Of a stretch of 64,000 nucleotides of DNA, positions 11,701-22,099 are shown piece after piece. How positions within the stretch are numbered: the stretch's first letter is position 1; each line of letters starts with the position of its first letter. Source of the stretch: Sclerodactyla briareus (lineage: Eukaryota; Echinodermata; Holothuroidea; Dendrochirotida; Sclerodactylidae); contig JAODTK010001043.1 of NCBI GenBank assembly GCA_026419785.1, forward strand, positions 372,001 through 436,000, read 5' to 3'. Position numbers and translations under genes: made by a program. The notes below the pieces were generated by a model. That model searched no databases. It was not told the DNA's origin and saw only the letters and a program-made list of their open reading frames with translations.

Positions 11701-14700
11701 AAATTTTGAATACAGTACATCGAAAATCCATTTGAATAGAAAGCGAAAAAACAGAAAAGTTAAATGCCTGGAAATGTTAGGCTGCTGCCAATTCCTATGT
11801 CTGGAATGTAATCCCCAACCGATGTGGGAATTCATTCCAAGTAGATTCATCATCATGGTCTATAATGCATGCAAATGAGCTCGCTCATGACCAATCAAGA
11901 ATGACTATTAAGAAAGTGTCAGAAAATGGAGTAATAATCATTCAATTATTTGATAGTTCGAGCTGGAATACTTATTGTTCATTCAGAACATGAAACTGTT
12001 ATCATACAGAATTATGCAGACATTCAACTATTGACATTGTGCATTAGTATAGAGCTTAGCAAATATTTCGCAGTTCAGAGAATTCTTTCTGTCATCAGAA
12101 GGCAATATCTTCTACCCAGGGGAGAGAGGGGGGTGGGGGGGAGGCAGAGTTGACAATTTAAATATATAGTGTCTGAGCACCAAAAAGTGGGTCTTTCAAC
12201 AAATATGCTCACCTACCCATGAATAATGGAATTTGGATCCACCTATTCATTTTTCCAAATTTTCCTAGGTTTAGAGCAATTGCTGACACCTATAACTTCT
12301 GCAAACCCACACAAACAGTTGAAGTGCACTATTAATGCAGCTCTAATAATTTAGCTTCATTGATTGTGAAGGGTTGAAATGTTTATGGAATAATGTCTTT
12401 GTTCTACTTTCGTATGGGCTCCCACCACCCCAGACAAGGTGGGAGGCTACTACCAATCCTATCTGCCATTTTCCAGTACAGCAGAAAACAATGTTTCCTT
12501 TTGTAATACGATACAGACAATGGGGCGCGGTCCACACAAGGAGGCAATACTGCCCCTCCGGGGGTGGAAACACTCCTACTGGGAGGGGGGCCTACGTGGC
12601 GTGGGGGTTTTTCGTACGAAGTGACCTATTGCCAGACAACGTCAAAGGAACCGTCAACGACAGCTACTCACACGTCAGTGACTGCGCCGGACGCTGTCGA
12701 CGGAGTGTGGGGTACAACTCCACGCATCCACTGGATGGCGTGAATGCCTGGGACACCATCAGGTACTGAATACTTATTCCACATGTAAAATTCTGAATAA
12801 GTGAGTTTAGGTTCCTTGTTGTGTTGGGCTAATGTAGTCCCTCGGCTTGAACCTTGCGTGGTCCAGCTATTCTCAGTTCAGGATGCACAACCCAGAAAAC
12901 TTCAACTCTCGAGTTGAGGTTGGACGGCTGGGAATTTCTCTTGGTAAGCAGTTCTGGTTCCATTCTTGGGGCATTCACACACCGTATTGGTTCTTAATAC
13001 CACCCCCCCCCCCCTCAAGCGCCTTCCTAGCTCCTTTCGAGAAAAAATACTACAATCTAGCCATGCCATGGCTTAGGGAACTACACTATGATATACTCTT
13101 ATAGGCCTAATCAATAATTATTGAAGGTAGCAAATGCATGCTCAACCTCAGCGCTGCAGTCATGGTATTATTACTTAGAGCCCATTATTATACATCAAGT
13201 TTTTGTTTTATCTTGTGAGCCATTAACTCCATTTGAAATCGTTGTTTTTAGTTTTTCGCCATATCAACTGAAATAGCAAGCTTACGGTCATTCCTATTTT
13301 GAAAAAGCAAAAGAGAATTTTTTTGTTTTTTTTTTTTTTTTTCAGAATTATCGCTCTATTTCGCTACTCTCATGTTTTTGTCTCGGCCTGAACTTTTTTT
13401 CAGGAGAGACAAATAGTGGGTCACTTTGTTGTGTGTCCTGATCTGTCTGTCTGTCTGTCCTTCTGTCTGTCCTCTGTCTGTATGTGGCGGTAAGTTATCT
13501 CCTGAACCGTGGAAGCCATCAGCTGGACTTCCTTGTGGAGGTTGCGGGTGAGAGTTGTCCGATGTGCATCCCTTTTTCGTCCCGAAAGACATACTCATTT
13601 GCATCAATTGCATATTTAATAAAAATTGGCTTGGAAGCTTGTGTACAAGATATCTCTTGATCGGTAGATGCATTGGGATGCCGTTCGGGTATATAACAAC
13701 TATAATGTACAGAGAACTGTTAGATTTCCTGTCATTATATATTCTAATTAAGTAGTCATTTTGCATAAAATTTCTGCGATGTTTTTAGTTTGTGGTTTCG
13801 ATGACTTGGTGGAGATGGTTTACTATATCCCAATCAATTTTGGACAGTAGGGACAGGTCACAAAGTCAATCTTCTGTTTTACAATTTGCATTTACTAGTC
13901 TAATTTTGCATACTTTATGCAGATTTCAAATTGGTGATCCTCATGAAACTTTGGTGAAGATGGTACGCCTTTGATCCTGATAAATTTAACAACAGTGCAA
14001 GGTCACTTGAGGAGTCATTCAATGTGATCTTTGTCATAAATAGTTTCAAATTTTCGAATTTTGTTAAATGGCCAATTAACAATTGAAATGAGTGCAGTCA
14101 GGGTTGCTCGTAGAGATTTGTCCTTGTAATTTTTGGGTTTAGTGGAACAAACAACATCTAAAGACAAGTCAAAAGGTCAGAGGTCAAGTTTAAGAAAATG
14201 TGCTTACTTTAGGAGTTACAGGCCAAAGAATAAAAACTGTCAATTTTGGGGTATGTGATTAGAGCTGTGTGTGCTTCATAGACGAAACCAACTCCCGCTT
14301 CGATCTAACACCCCGGTCTTCATTCAAGGGGGTCAAAGGTCGTTTTTGATACCTTTTGGGCAAGAGCAATAGGCGTGTGTAATCTGATTATATAATGCTC
14401 CTTGGGGCTTGGTGCAGCACTCGCGGCAGCATTTTTCAGAAAACCGTCATGTCATCAAGGTCATGTAGGTCACTCGTGGACCAAGAACTGCCAAATAACA
14501 CATTCCTCAACAGCTTCTATGACGGTGTGATATGGCTGGAATTGGGGACATGCAGCATAATATCTACAAGGGTACATTTTTCATAAAACTGTTATGTCAT
14601 TAAAGGTAATTTCAAAGGTCCACTCTTATGGACCAATTACGCCAAATATAACATTCCCCGCAACAGCCGCCAAAGAGTCACTGTATGTGATATGGCTGAT

Positions 14701-17700
14701 TGTGTCGAAACAAGGTGCTCATTTATGCGGGAATATTTCATAAACTGTTATGTTATCAAAGGCCCTTCATTATCCCGAATCTTAATTTGGGAGAATTATT
14801 GAAATTATTAAAATAAGCCCCACAAAACTTCCATACATTTTTTTATTATTATTATTCCCCTTACGTCCATTTTTCCCTCCCTCTCTAATTATTATTCCTA
14901 CCATCCCCCTCATTCGGCTACCCATTTAGGAATGGTATCGTCTAGCCTCATCATCAACTACAAGAGTCAGAACTATCTATTTTGAATTTTCTCTTTCATT
15001 TCAACTTTGAACCCCTCAGGTATGGTGGTTTCCATTCATCTTAACATAGTATTCCTCAATCTTTAACAGACAGATATTTCATTGTGTCTTATATCACTTC
15101 ACATGGGCCAAAAACCTGTTTGACAACATGTAGAGGACCATGGTGAACAATTGATTGAGCGTAGTTCAGTGGAATCCCCCTGACTGTATATCACCTATAT
15201 ATTAGCCATAGTCCAGTAATACAGTAGGGCCTACTGTACATGTCAACAGCCACAGCATGAGAGTGTCCGGTACACTGCCATTAGATGGCTCATTCCACCA
15301 CAGGGGATGCCTCAAGTAGCTTGTGAGTAGGGTGGGTGTGAACTCCCTCTGGAGTTACTGGAAGTAGAGATGTATATAAAAGGCATACTCTTTGGTGATA
15401 GATGCTATTGCTATTGTTAATTGTTTTCATTTTTTTCCATTCAACCACTTATTTCTATAATTTATTTGCTATATAAAATTGTAGTAATTATGAATTTTTA
15501 TTACATTATTATTTACCTAGACTGGCGGTCATTTCAGGATGGTCTATTTTGCATGGCTCAGTCCAAATTTCAAAGTTTTCGTTTTGATTGTCATGAACCT
15601 TTCGAAGAGTTAAGAATATTTTAGACTATTTTGAAGTCAGAAAATGGATCAAGTGGCTATTGTGTCTAATTTTCCCTTGTAATTGTTTTGCATGGTGACT
15701 AAAAGAATAAATCACTGATCGCGCAACCAGGCGAGACAGCTGGGGGCTATCGCCTTGTTCGTATAAATCGGAAAGGTCATGTCATAATCGCAAATTCTTG
15801 ATTCTTTCAATATCCTTTGCAATTGCCAGTTGGCGTCCACCCTTGGCACTCTTCCACTGAGTTGGCCCAGGCGTGCATTGGACAAATTATGTTCTAGTCT
15901 TGAAGACTTATATTTCAATATGTGTGTTTTGTCTAGACCTTTCTGAGGCATCTGATAACAATTGTTCATGGTATTCTAATTAAGAAATACTTTCTATGGT
16001 ATCCATGTAACTGCTTTAAATTGGTTCAGCATTACATTTCCAATAGGAAACAATATAACATATGTGAATCGCTCATTTCTAACATTAAAGAAATCACTTC
16101 GGTGTGCCTCAAGGTTCACTTCCTTGGTCCCTGTGATAACCAACTTTTCAATCAAAAATAAGGGTATAGAATCCAGAATGCCCTACATATTGCAGTTCCC
16201 TTCCTTGCTCTGTGAGTGGTTTCCTGCTAACAAGTTATCACTTTCAATAATAGCAGAACACTAGAAAAATGGAATGAAGAGGCTTCTTATCTAAGTCAGG
16301 ACGGTCCATGTCTCCTACAACTCAATATCTGGAGTTTATATTTATGGCATGCCGGACAACTCTCACCTCTGTAACGCGAAAACAATTTTCTGGAATTTTT
16401 CAAAAAGAAATTTCCAATGAAGTGGTATTCTATCTAAGCTTAAGCACTTCCTTCCCTTCCTTGTAATATCTTAGACTTAGATCATTTATCAGACTCTTAT
16501 AGTACCATCTTCCATCTGTTGTCTACTGTATGAGTGGAATGACCCCCAGTCAACCTGATCCAGTATACGCATTCGTGCAAGTGCGTCATGTTGCTGCCTT
16601 GTCGATCCCACTGACATTTTATGAGAATTTCAAGAACGCCTCAGGAATTTAGTGTAGACCGAAGGTGTTTGGTGGTTAAAGATGGGGAATTGTGGAAGTT
16701 TGATAGAATTCTGGGCTTCATCACACCCATAAATTGACGCCCACCTTGACTGATCGAGCTCACACTTGGTATTAGGTTCCCCATACTTATGTTCCCATTG
16801 TTTTTTGGGTCCAGGTAAAAATCATCTAAGTTGAAAGAAGTCAATCAGAAATGCTTACTGAAAGACCAGAATGCTTTGGGTCATCACAAGTTAGAATTTG
16901 GAAGCAGATTTCTTCTGGGAAGTGCATTAACTCTAATGTTTTTGGTTAACCTTGGTAATTCTTGGAAGAAATGTGGAAATGTGACAAAATAATAGGTAGT
17001 TAGGTAGGCCATTTTTGCTTGTTCAGACCATAAGTTGACCCCACCTCGATGGATGGAACTCGTAGTGGATTCTTCATAATTAGTACATGATCCCCATCGT
17101 TTAGGGTAGGTCAAAGGCCATCTAAGGTCAGAACAGGTCAAATTCTTAAAATCTGGTAACAGAGATAGGTACAAAATACTTCGGTCTGATCAAGTTTGAA
17201 AGTGGAATGACAGCATTCTCAGGGGGTGTGACCTGACCCCTATGGTTTTTGTGTAGACTGGGGATAATAAGGGGGGATGGGAGAGTTGTGAGAATTGGTG
17301 TTGGGGCTAATTATATCTTGTAACATGATAACACCCGACCCCACCTAGGATGGGAGGAGCTCATAATTGGTATCCGTGTTCCCCATGATGAGTACATGGA
17401 GTAGCATGTGCTGAGTGGGATGAGGACAGTAATATCACTAAGCCTTTTGGCTTTCCAGTGTGCGGCAGGCTTCACAATAGCCCACCTCAGTGTGAGGGCT
17501 GCTGATACCGTGGTGAGACCCACCAGGATTTGAACCTGAGTCCCCTCCCCTTCCCGAGGTGATAGGATAACAGCCGTTTGGGCAGAAGAATGTTAGAGTG
17601 GTATCAGGGAAGCTTTGCAAGCAAACATCCGGTTTCTAAATTCCAACTGTCACCAGATTCCTTTTCCCCCGGTGGGCCTGTACTCGCAGTCACAATGTGT

Positions 17701-19488
17701 GAGGTCTGGTCACTTCATGGTTCTGCATTAATGCAGTGACTCTCTAGGAATACAGGACAGGATATTTGCATTGAGGCTCATCAGTTGCTGTGAGCAGTCA
17801 CATGAACTTGTGCTTCCGTTACTCAAGGTTCTGAGAAATGAGTCCGGTCTTGGAGCTCACTGAACCGTCTTCTGAAGGGGACGTGAAATGTCATTCCTAG
17901 GAGCACGTTGGGAATGTCACAACCTTGCCTCGTATTCACCTGGCACTATTCGAGAAAAAGAAAGGCGCGTTATCACCGGTGCTCATCCATGACCATTACA
18001 GCCAGGGTTTTTTGATGAGCCTTAATTGGCTTCCTGAACCCCGTAAAAGAGTCAAACAAACACCCTCCCGAGCTCATATAGCCCTCCCATGGCCATAATG
18101 TGGAATATAAGTTCTCATTGAACCCATGAGTTCTCTGTTCTACTCGGTGTTGTCTCTCTCAGGTTTTCAACAAGGCCTCACCAAGGAACGAGCTCCTGCA
18201 CAATATAGATCCCTGGCCCTACATCCCAGTACCTTCAACACAAACATGACTGCTGCAATCCGTGTCGGAGATTGGAAGCTGCTCACAGGGTCCCCCGGTA
18301 TGGAGAGCATTCCTTTACAGCATCATCGCAAACTTTGAAAGCAGCCTTCACAGGCCTGCTGCAGCCTACCTAGATTTTTCTGCACTAGGCACTTTTTTTC
18401 TGTAGTAATTCTTGACAATATCAATTTGTTTTCTAAATATATATTTTATGCCTAGTGAGTGGTCCAACTTACTTCAGTTTTTCCGCAAAGGCTTAGATGA
18501 AACCCCTTTCGAAATAACCATCATCAATAGCATTCCAAGGGAACCAGGGGACCACATATGTATGCCACCAAACAGTGAGTGGTACGTTTGACAATCAACC
18601 ACATCAGATGCATCCACCAATGAACCAAAAGGCCAATTGAGGCACCTGTATGATTACAACGCATGACAGTTTAGTTGTTTTGGCTGGGAGTTCCTCCTGG
18701 GTGCATCCAAAACAATACAGTCACTGTTCGGTCGGGGCACTCGCACAAGCAACCACAAGCATTCAGAAGCAGTCTCAAAAAGTCTCTGCATGCAGTATTG
18801 CCGTGCTGGCCATTGTCTGCAAGCACCTTGGCCTTGGGCTTTATAAATCATGCCCACAGTATTCTTGTCATACAAGGTGACTGAAATGAAAATAAGGACA
18901 CTGTCTCAAGACTTGGAAGACACCATACAAGACATATTGTTGTGAAAGTTACACAGTTCGTAATTCCAGCAACTAGCTACCATGTTCGTTCACATTGTGG
19001 CGATACCAAAATTATCCACAAACTAGATACTCCGAGACATCCAAAACGTTGGCATTAAATCCTATTACTAGCTATCATGTGTGTTAACATTGTGGCAATA
19101 CTAAGAATATCCACACACAAAAATTATATGAAATATAAAAAATTACAATCAAATATCTAGCTACTCCGGGCAGCCAAAACTTGGCATTATTGCTATGTTC
19201 CTTGATCTTTTCAGGTGCCAAGAAAAACAACGGGCAATGGATTGCACCACCGGGCTCAGGGATAACCCCCCATAAGCCTCTGACCATCCCCGGCCAGGAC
19301 GTCTGGCTGTTCAATATCACCGCTGACCCCTACGATGAAGGGAATTATCCGCCAAGCACCCGGATGTCGTGAAGACCTGCTCGGGAAGCTGGCTGACTAC
19401 TACCTAGACTCGGTCCTGTGATTTCCCACCGGACTCGGATCAGGCCAACCCTGCGCTGCACAATGGTACCTGGGGGCCCTGGGAATAA
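2502..19488 (+). CDS. ARSB-like: arylsulfatase B-like gene (N-acetylgalactosamine-4-sulfatase family), seven exons, frame-disrupted
   Basis: Secreted or lysosomal sulfatase of the ARSB/ARSI/ARSJ group, which hydrolyses sulfate esters, classically on GalNAc-4-sulfate of chondroitin or dermatan sulfate (family knowledge). Seven exons total about 1,497 coding bases, or about 499 residues, close to human ARSB at 533. In order: signal peptide, VVADDLGY metal site, CSPTR formylglycine signature, GTWHLG, the FLYVPFQSVH histidine, a DNG metal site, RGWKHSYWEGG, ELLHNIDP, and a C-terminal region ending at TAA 19486-19488. Exon 1 ending at GRYQ matches, as I recall, the end of human ARSB exon 1. Most exons need one to three single-base corrections to keep frame, often at homopolymers. 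GKWHLG reads GTWHLG. The gene is therefore either a recent pseudogene or a working gene in indel-prone sequence. I cannot separate ARSB from ARSI/J. Confidence 0.85.
4071..4253 (+). CDS. ARSB-like: arylsulfatase exon 2: GLQHSYIGVAQ ... GTWHLGFYK
   Basis: The acceptor is CCCACAG at 4064-4070. The exon begins IHTGLQHSYIGVAQPNCLP, shifts frame once to DIPILPQRLKG and (I)VGTWHLGFYK, then shifts again to GFEHF before the donor TTG|GTAAAT. The sulfatase motif is normally GKWHLG. Codon 4188-4190 is ACG (Thr) where AAG/AAA (Lys, an active-site residue) is expected; the following His is kept. Confidence 0.85.
4902..5098 (+). CDS. ARSB-like: arylsulfatase exon 3: SEDYFTH ... DFWDDD ... FKDKST
   Basis: The exon supplies G|NLY.GSEDYFTH, a shift to GYGASLATAPTGWAYDFWDD, and a shift back to SDYSVSWFKDKST and IIDSSLQRK. 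The last part aligns with the family's YST.IFT.RA..LI segment just before PLFLY. The donor is AAAAG|GTAATC at 5098/5099. The acceptor reads CACATG instead of a clean CAG, so its 5' edge is approximate. A homopolymer indel at the end would restore phase with exon 4. Confidence 0.75.
5160..7430. mobile_element. AT-rich foldback element with long inverted arms, in arylsulfatase intron 3
   Basis: The left arm (about 5160-5680) and right arm (about 6838-7428) are imperfect inverted copies. The left outer end reads CTATGGCGAGAAAAGGGAA, and the complement of the right outer end reads CTATGCGCGAGAAAAGGGAA; both continue into ...ATATTATCA.GAA..AATATATAT. The arms are built of degenerate short tandem units (TTTGCAAC/TTGGCAAC..ATAT). 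The 1.15-kb core has no recognisable protein. Non-autonomous foldback or MITE-type element; no family assigned and no target duplication found by eye. Confidence 0.6.
7695..7722. repeat. short (TCTA)n microsatellite
   Basis: Imperfect TATC/TCTG tetranucleotide tract within intron 3. Confidence 0.7.
9310..9500. repeat. dispersed repeat family 2, solitary copy
   Basis: Contains ATTGGTATGTGGGTGCTCTC followed by GATGAGTACATGATCCC.ATCG and a GGTCACAGGTCCATC end. This matches the core of the tandem copies at 16640-17420 in the same orientation. Confidence 0.5.
9888..10098 (+). CDS. ARSB-like: arylsulfatase exon 4: FLYVPFQSVH ... NVFILVN
   Basis: This is the clearest exon. Acceptor CTTGCAG at 9881-9887 is followed in phase by PLFLYVPFQSVHGPLQVP, then the YAGM..CMDEAIGKI helix. 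One frameshift near 10060 is needed before WNDNVFILVN. The donor is ACAG|GTACTT at 10098/10099. The active-site His of SVH is present. Confidence 0.9.
10137..10330 (+). repeat. possible tRNA-like SINE head
   Basis: GGTAGAGTGGCTGAGGCG resembles a pol III A box of leucine-type tRNAs. A good B box is missing (the matching region reads TGAGTTTGATGAG), so this is a decayed fragment at best. Confidence 0.3.
10395..10690. repeat. dispersed repeat family 3, copy a
   Basis: Aligns with 17590-17880. Shared landmarks are TGGTATCAG, GCAA(G)CA.ACATC, TTCATGGTTC, TAATGCAGTG, GATTCTGAGAAA or GTTCTGAGAAA, and a GGAG.TCACTGAA end. Length is about 290 bp, with no coding capacity. Confidence 0.6.
10691..12516. 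other. arylsulfatase intron 4, unique part
   Basis: AT-rich intronic sequence with scattered AGGTCA-like words typical of old repeats. No exon or RNA gene is recognised. Confidence 0.4.
12517..12762 (+). CDS. ARSB-like: arylsulfatase exon 5: DNG metal site, RGWKHSYWEGG, HPLDGVN
   Basis: Acceptor ATACAG ends at 12516. The exon carries (D)NG, PHK, LRGWKHSYWEGGLRGVG (12556-12600), LLPDNVKGTVND, HVSD, HPLDGVNAWDTI and donor CAG|GTACTG at 12762/12763. The Lys of RGWK is the second conserved active-site Lys of the family. The junction with exon 4 appears to lack about two bases of the Asp codon, and at least two more frame changes lie inside the exon. Confidence 0.88.
13442..13492. repeat. (CTGT)n microsatellite
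   Basis: Imperfect CTGT tract in intron 5. It marks the start of an old dispersed repeat running to about 14390. Confidence 0.8.
13480..14390. repeat. old dispersed repeat with CATGAAACTTTGGTG-type words
   Basis: Sequence such as TCTCCTGAACCGTGG, AATTTGCAT, GATCCTCATGAAACTTTGGTG and repeated AAGGTCA is characteristic of degenerate interspersed elements of marine invertebrates. It resembles 22100-22830 in style and shares short words with it. Its boundaries are approximate. Confidence 0.35.
14400..14765. repeat. tandem repeat, about 155-bp unit, just over two copies
   Basis: Landmark TTTTTCA.AAAAC.GT.ATGTCAT recurs near 14430, 14583 and 14735. ACCAA...GCCAAATA.. and GTGATATGGCTG follow in the first two copies. 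Confidence 0.6.
15640..15790. repeat. dispersed repeat family 4, terminal segment
   Basis: Shares with 22830-22945 the order TTG.(T)TTGC.TGGTGACT, GA(T)C...C.CAA..GGCGAGACA or GGCGGAGACA, GGGGG..ATCGCCTTGT. The short inverted pairing AAGGCGAT/ATCGCCTT suggests the end of a transposon-like unit. Confidence 0.45.
16640..17420. repeat. dispersed repeat family 2, tandem array of about 310-bp units
   Basis: Three degenerate copies of GACCCCACCT.GATGGATGGA followed by GCTCATAATTGGTAT and CCCCAT..TGAGTACATG. They occur near 16727, 17037 and 17337, a spacing of about 300-310 bp. The solitary relative is at 9310-9500. Confidence 0.55.
17430..17600 (-). repeat. possible tRNA-like repeat on the minus strand
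   Basis: The complement of 17526-17536 is GGTTCAAATCC, a good pol III B box, in a context resembling a T arm. The expected A box is weak. Non-coding, probably a SINE fragment. Confidence 0.35.
17590..17880. repeat. dispersed repeat family 3, copy b
   Basis: Partner of 10395-10690. Contains GGTATCAG, GCAAGCAAACATC, TTCATGGTTC, TAATGCAGTGAC and GAGCTCACTGAAC. Confidence 0.6.
18163..18297 (+). CDS. ARSB-like: arylsulfatase exon 6: SPRNELLHNIDP ... IRVGDWKLLTG
   Basis: After acceptor CTCTCAG the exon reads ASPRNELLHNIDPWPYIP. One shift leads into FNTNMTAAIRVGDWKLLTG and donor CCCG|GTATGG at 18297/18298. SPR.ELLHNIDP and (A/I)(I/A)R.GDWKL are strong ARSB-group signatures. The phase with exon 7 is consistent (G|GT = Gly). 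Confidence 0.9.
19215..19488 (+). CDS. ARSB-like: arylsulfatase exon 7 (C-terminal, stop codon)
   Basis: After acceptor TTTTCAG the exon reads GAKKNNGQWIAPPGS, VWLFNITADPY, LLGKLADYYLDS and PPDSDQANPALHNGTWGPWE, ending at TAA 19486-19488. NITADP and the downstream 'L...L..Y' helix match the C-terminal domain of the family. At least two frame changes are required between 19335 and 19425. I see no clear AATAAA signal in the next 400 bases. Confidence 0.85.
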
Positions 19489-19562
19489 TGTGTACAGCTT
19501 GGCTACAGGCTTACTCTGCCCTGCAAAATGAAGCCTGGGGTCCCTGGGATTATTGTGTATAG
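19448..19562 (+). repeat. local duplication covering the last coding bases of the arylsulfatase
   Basis: The end of exon 7 (CCCTGCGCTGCACAATGG...CCCTGGGAATAATGTGTA) is followed about 60 bases later by a diverged copy (CCCTGCAAAATGAAGCC...CCCTGGGATTATTGTGTA). The second copy lies after the stop codon. Confidence 0.7.
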
Positions 19563-19904
19563 AATCCAGTGGACTATATCCGGTTATTTATCTTTGTATA
19601 GGACTTTCAAAATCACTCCAGTATCACTTGACGGATGTGAAGTGAATTTTTTGTCAAGAAATGAAATGGCAGCTGAGTACTGTAGGTTGTTAGAACCACA
19701 ATTTATATTCGATAATTATTCTAGTATTTCAATTCAAGTATTGAAAATAGTCAATGTTTTCACACAGAATCGCTACTATACATATCTCAGATTGAAGACA
19801 ACATTCTTTGGGTGACACTTGTAGAATAATATATTTCTAGGACAACTGCCAGCTTGGATATCAATAGAGGTTATATCGTGGGGATGAAAACTTTCTCATC
19901 TGTA

Positions 19905-20275
19905 GGTCTGACCCCATCTCAATATGGTTCCTTGTGGAGTTGCGGCCTTCAAAGTTTGGTACATTACGATGAGAATTAGGGAGATCACTATTGTGCAGTA
20001 ACGCATGACATTACTGTTGAACAACACATATAGTTATGTTATGTTCTTATTGCTCCATGTTTGAATAACTCAACATTCCTCAGAAGTCCTGTTCTCTGTC
20101 TTCATACCAAAGTACCTGGCATCAACACCTAACCACCCCCTACACAACATCAATTCCTTAATGGTCTAATCAATTTTGTAATGTGTAATTTTCCAAAGGA
20201 AACAAAGAACATTTGCAGGGTTGTCCAAATATGACATCCTTATTATGCATGATGGGATGTTTTTCGATCTTGAGT
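19905..20275. repeat. dispersed repeat family 1, copy b
   Basis: Same order of landmarks as 1540-1930 and ends at TATGCATGATGGGAT. It is preceded by GGTTATATCGTGGGG.TGA, which also begins the partial copy at 21560. Confidence 0.6.
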
Positions 20276-20430
20276 GTCAGCCTTACCCCTGGGAGAACGG
20301 GGTTCGATTCCCTGGTTGAAAAAACCCATCAAAAACATGATGATGAATCTTCAGGCAAAACAAGCCAGTTTCAACCTTAATGTTTCTTTCTGTTCTTGAT
20401 TCAAATAAATCCATATCAAAGATAATTAGA
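20275..20430 (+). repeat. tRNA-derived SINE fragment
   Basis: GGGGTTCGATTCCC at 20299-20312 forms a T-arm and pol III B box with a self-complementary stem. The A-box half is missing or unrecognisable. An AT-rich tail follows. Too incomplete for a functional tRNA gene. Confidence 0.45.
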
Positions 20431-20544
20431 AAATAAACTGAGGAGTATATGGTGAAACGGGGGAGATATTTGGTAGCACCTTCTCTTCATTTCCAATAGA
20501 AGTGCCCTGCATGCAGGCAAAAATACATGAACTCATGTGTTCAT

Positions 20545-20900
20545 ATCAACAAAACTGAAATGGTGAAAACGCATCATCCCTACGTGTAATGGTTCAAGGA
20601 ATGGTCACATTTTTCACGTGAGACTGATCTTCATTGGAATGTCTGATTATGCTCAAACTTTCTTGTGTTCCTTCAGCGCCCAGTGAACAGGTTGGCATAA
20701 TCACTGATCATGTGGTTCATTTCAAACAGCAAAGTGAAATGGTGAAAACGCATCTTCCACTACGTTTATGTTTCGATGAAATTGTCACATTTTCCCGTGA
20801 AACCTGATCTTCCTTTGGAAGTCTGATTTCACATCAAACTTTTTTGTGCTCCTATTAGGCTGGGCCCCATTGAACGCTTGCGTAAAATTACTGCTCTATA
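20545..20900. repeat. tandem repeat, about 179-bp unit, two copies
   Basis: GAAATGGTGAAAACGCATC occurs at 20557 and 20736. Both copies continue with CTACGT, TGTCACATTTT.C, TGATCTTC.TT.GGAA.GTCTGATT and TCAAACTTT.TTGTG. Confidence 0.8.
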
Positions 20901-21559
20901 ACTAGGGCCTGAGCTATGATAGAATTCGAGTACCCCTTCATAATTCATAACTATTGGTTTTTGCTGCAAATGCATGGAAACATTGGTCAATCAAACATCC
21001 ACGCACTTCTTCCTTGTTGGAAAATCACGTAATTGGTATTCCAGGTACACTTGCATCATTTGTGCCTCAAAAGATGAGTACTGAATCTGTTGAAAGTGAA
21101 GGGTTATTTGCAGACCAAGCCCAACAAAATGTTCTATCAGCACTCCTTGAGGTCGTTTCGATAACATGTTTCATCTGTGGCACACATTTAGAAGGTTATA
21201 TAGAAGATTGTGACTTTAATAGATGTCCGGCGCAACTTTGGTGGTGAACTGCTCCTTATGATGATACACCTTATGACTAAAGAGCCTGTTGACTAGTCCT
21301 GGAACCCTTAAGACACCTAATACCTGGTGAAAAAAAAAATTTTTGTTTTTTTTTTTTTTGAAAAGATATGTTGCTCTAGTCGCTGAAAATGTATGATTTC
21401 TGGAACAATATTTGATTTCCACATTGGACTGGCAGGAGGGCTCAATGGTTCCACATGGGGGCACTACAGGGAACTTTGTGGACAGTGATCTAGGGGAGGT
21501 CTAAATGAAGTGGTGTTTATCTCCCATCCATGCTTGGATATTGAAGGACACTGCAGGCG

Positions 21560-21790
21560 ATGCAAACAGAGGTTATATCGTGGGGCTGAGAGAACCCCAA
21601 TTTCAAATACGTGTTCAGACATGTAGAATGGAAAATGTGAGGCTATTCACACAGTGAACAATGTATGGCACAATAGTGACTCACCTGAACATTGTATTGA
21701 ATTGACCTGTAAATCTAGTAATCCCTTCTACACCTTATTACCTATGATGTTCCTGCAATCCTGCATTTGTCCTGTACGACATATATTCAA
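21560..21790. repeat. dispersed repeat family 1, partial copy c
   Basis: Begins with AGGTTATATCGTGGGGCTGAGA, as in the flank of copy b, then diverges. It shares GGCTATTCACAC-like and CACCTTATTACC-like words. Confidence 0.35.
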
Positions 21791-21940
21791 ATTGTTGCAT
21801 TTTACTTTACTCTGTGTACAGTGAGTGAGGGCCAATGTTTTTTCTTCTCACTGCCTAGAGCATATAGTACATTGCTCCCTCACTTTTCCCTCCACTTTTC
21901 CCTTGCCTGAACAAAGTTCAGAAGAGACTCAGGCATCCTT

Positions 21941-22004
21941 GTTGTGTGTGTGTGTATGTATGTTATGTATGTTATGTATGTTGTGTGTGTGTGTAATGTG
22001 TGTC
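21941..22004. repeat. (TG)n / (TATG)n microsatellite
   Basis: Alternating TG and TATGT tract giving Cys/Val/Met reading frames that are artefacts. Confidence 0.85.
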
Positions 22005-22099
22005 CCACTTCCTCGTAGCAGGATTTCACTGGAACGTTAAGAACAAATTTTATATTGGAATTTGTAGTAGTATTGGGGTTGGGTCAAAACACTCTGATT

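Noticed and set aside
20295..20315. Functional tRNA gene
   Set aside because: Only the T arm and B box are present; no D arm, anticodon arm or acceptor pairing can be formed.
20954..21247. 97-codon plus-strand frame with protein-like composition
   Set aside because: No domain, no splice context and no repeat partner; it could be an old transposon fragment, but nothing supports a call.
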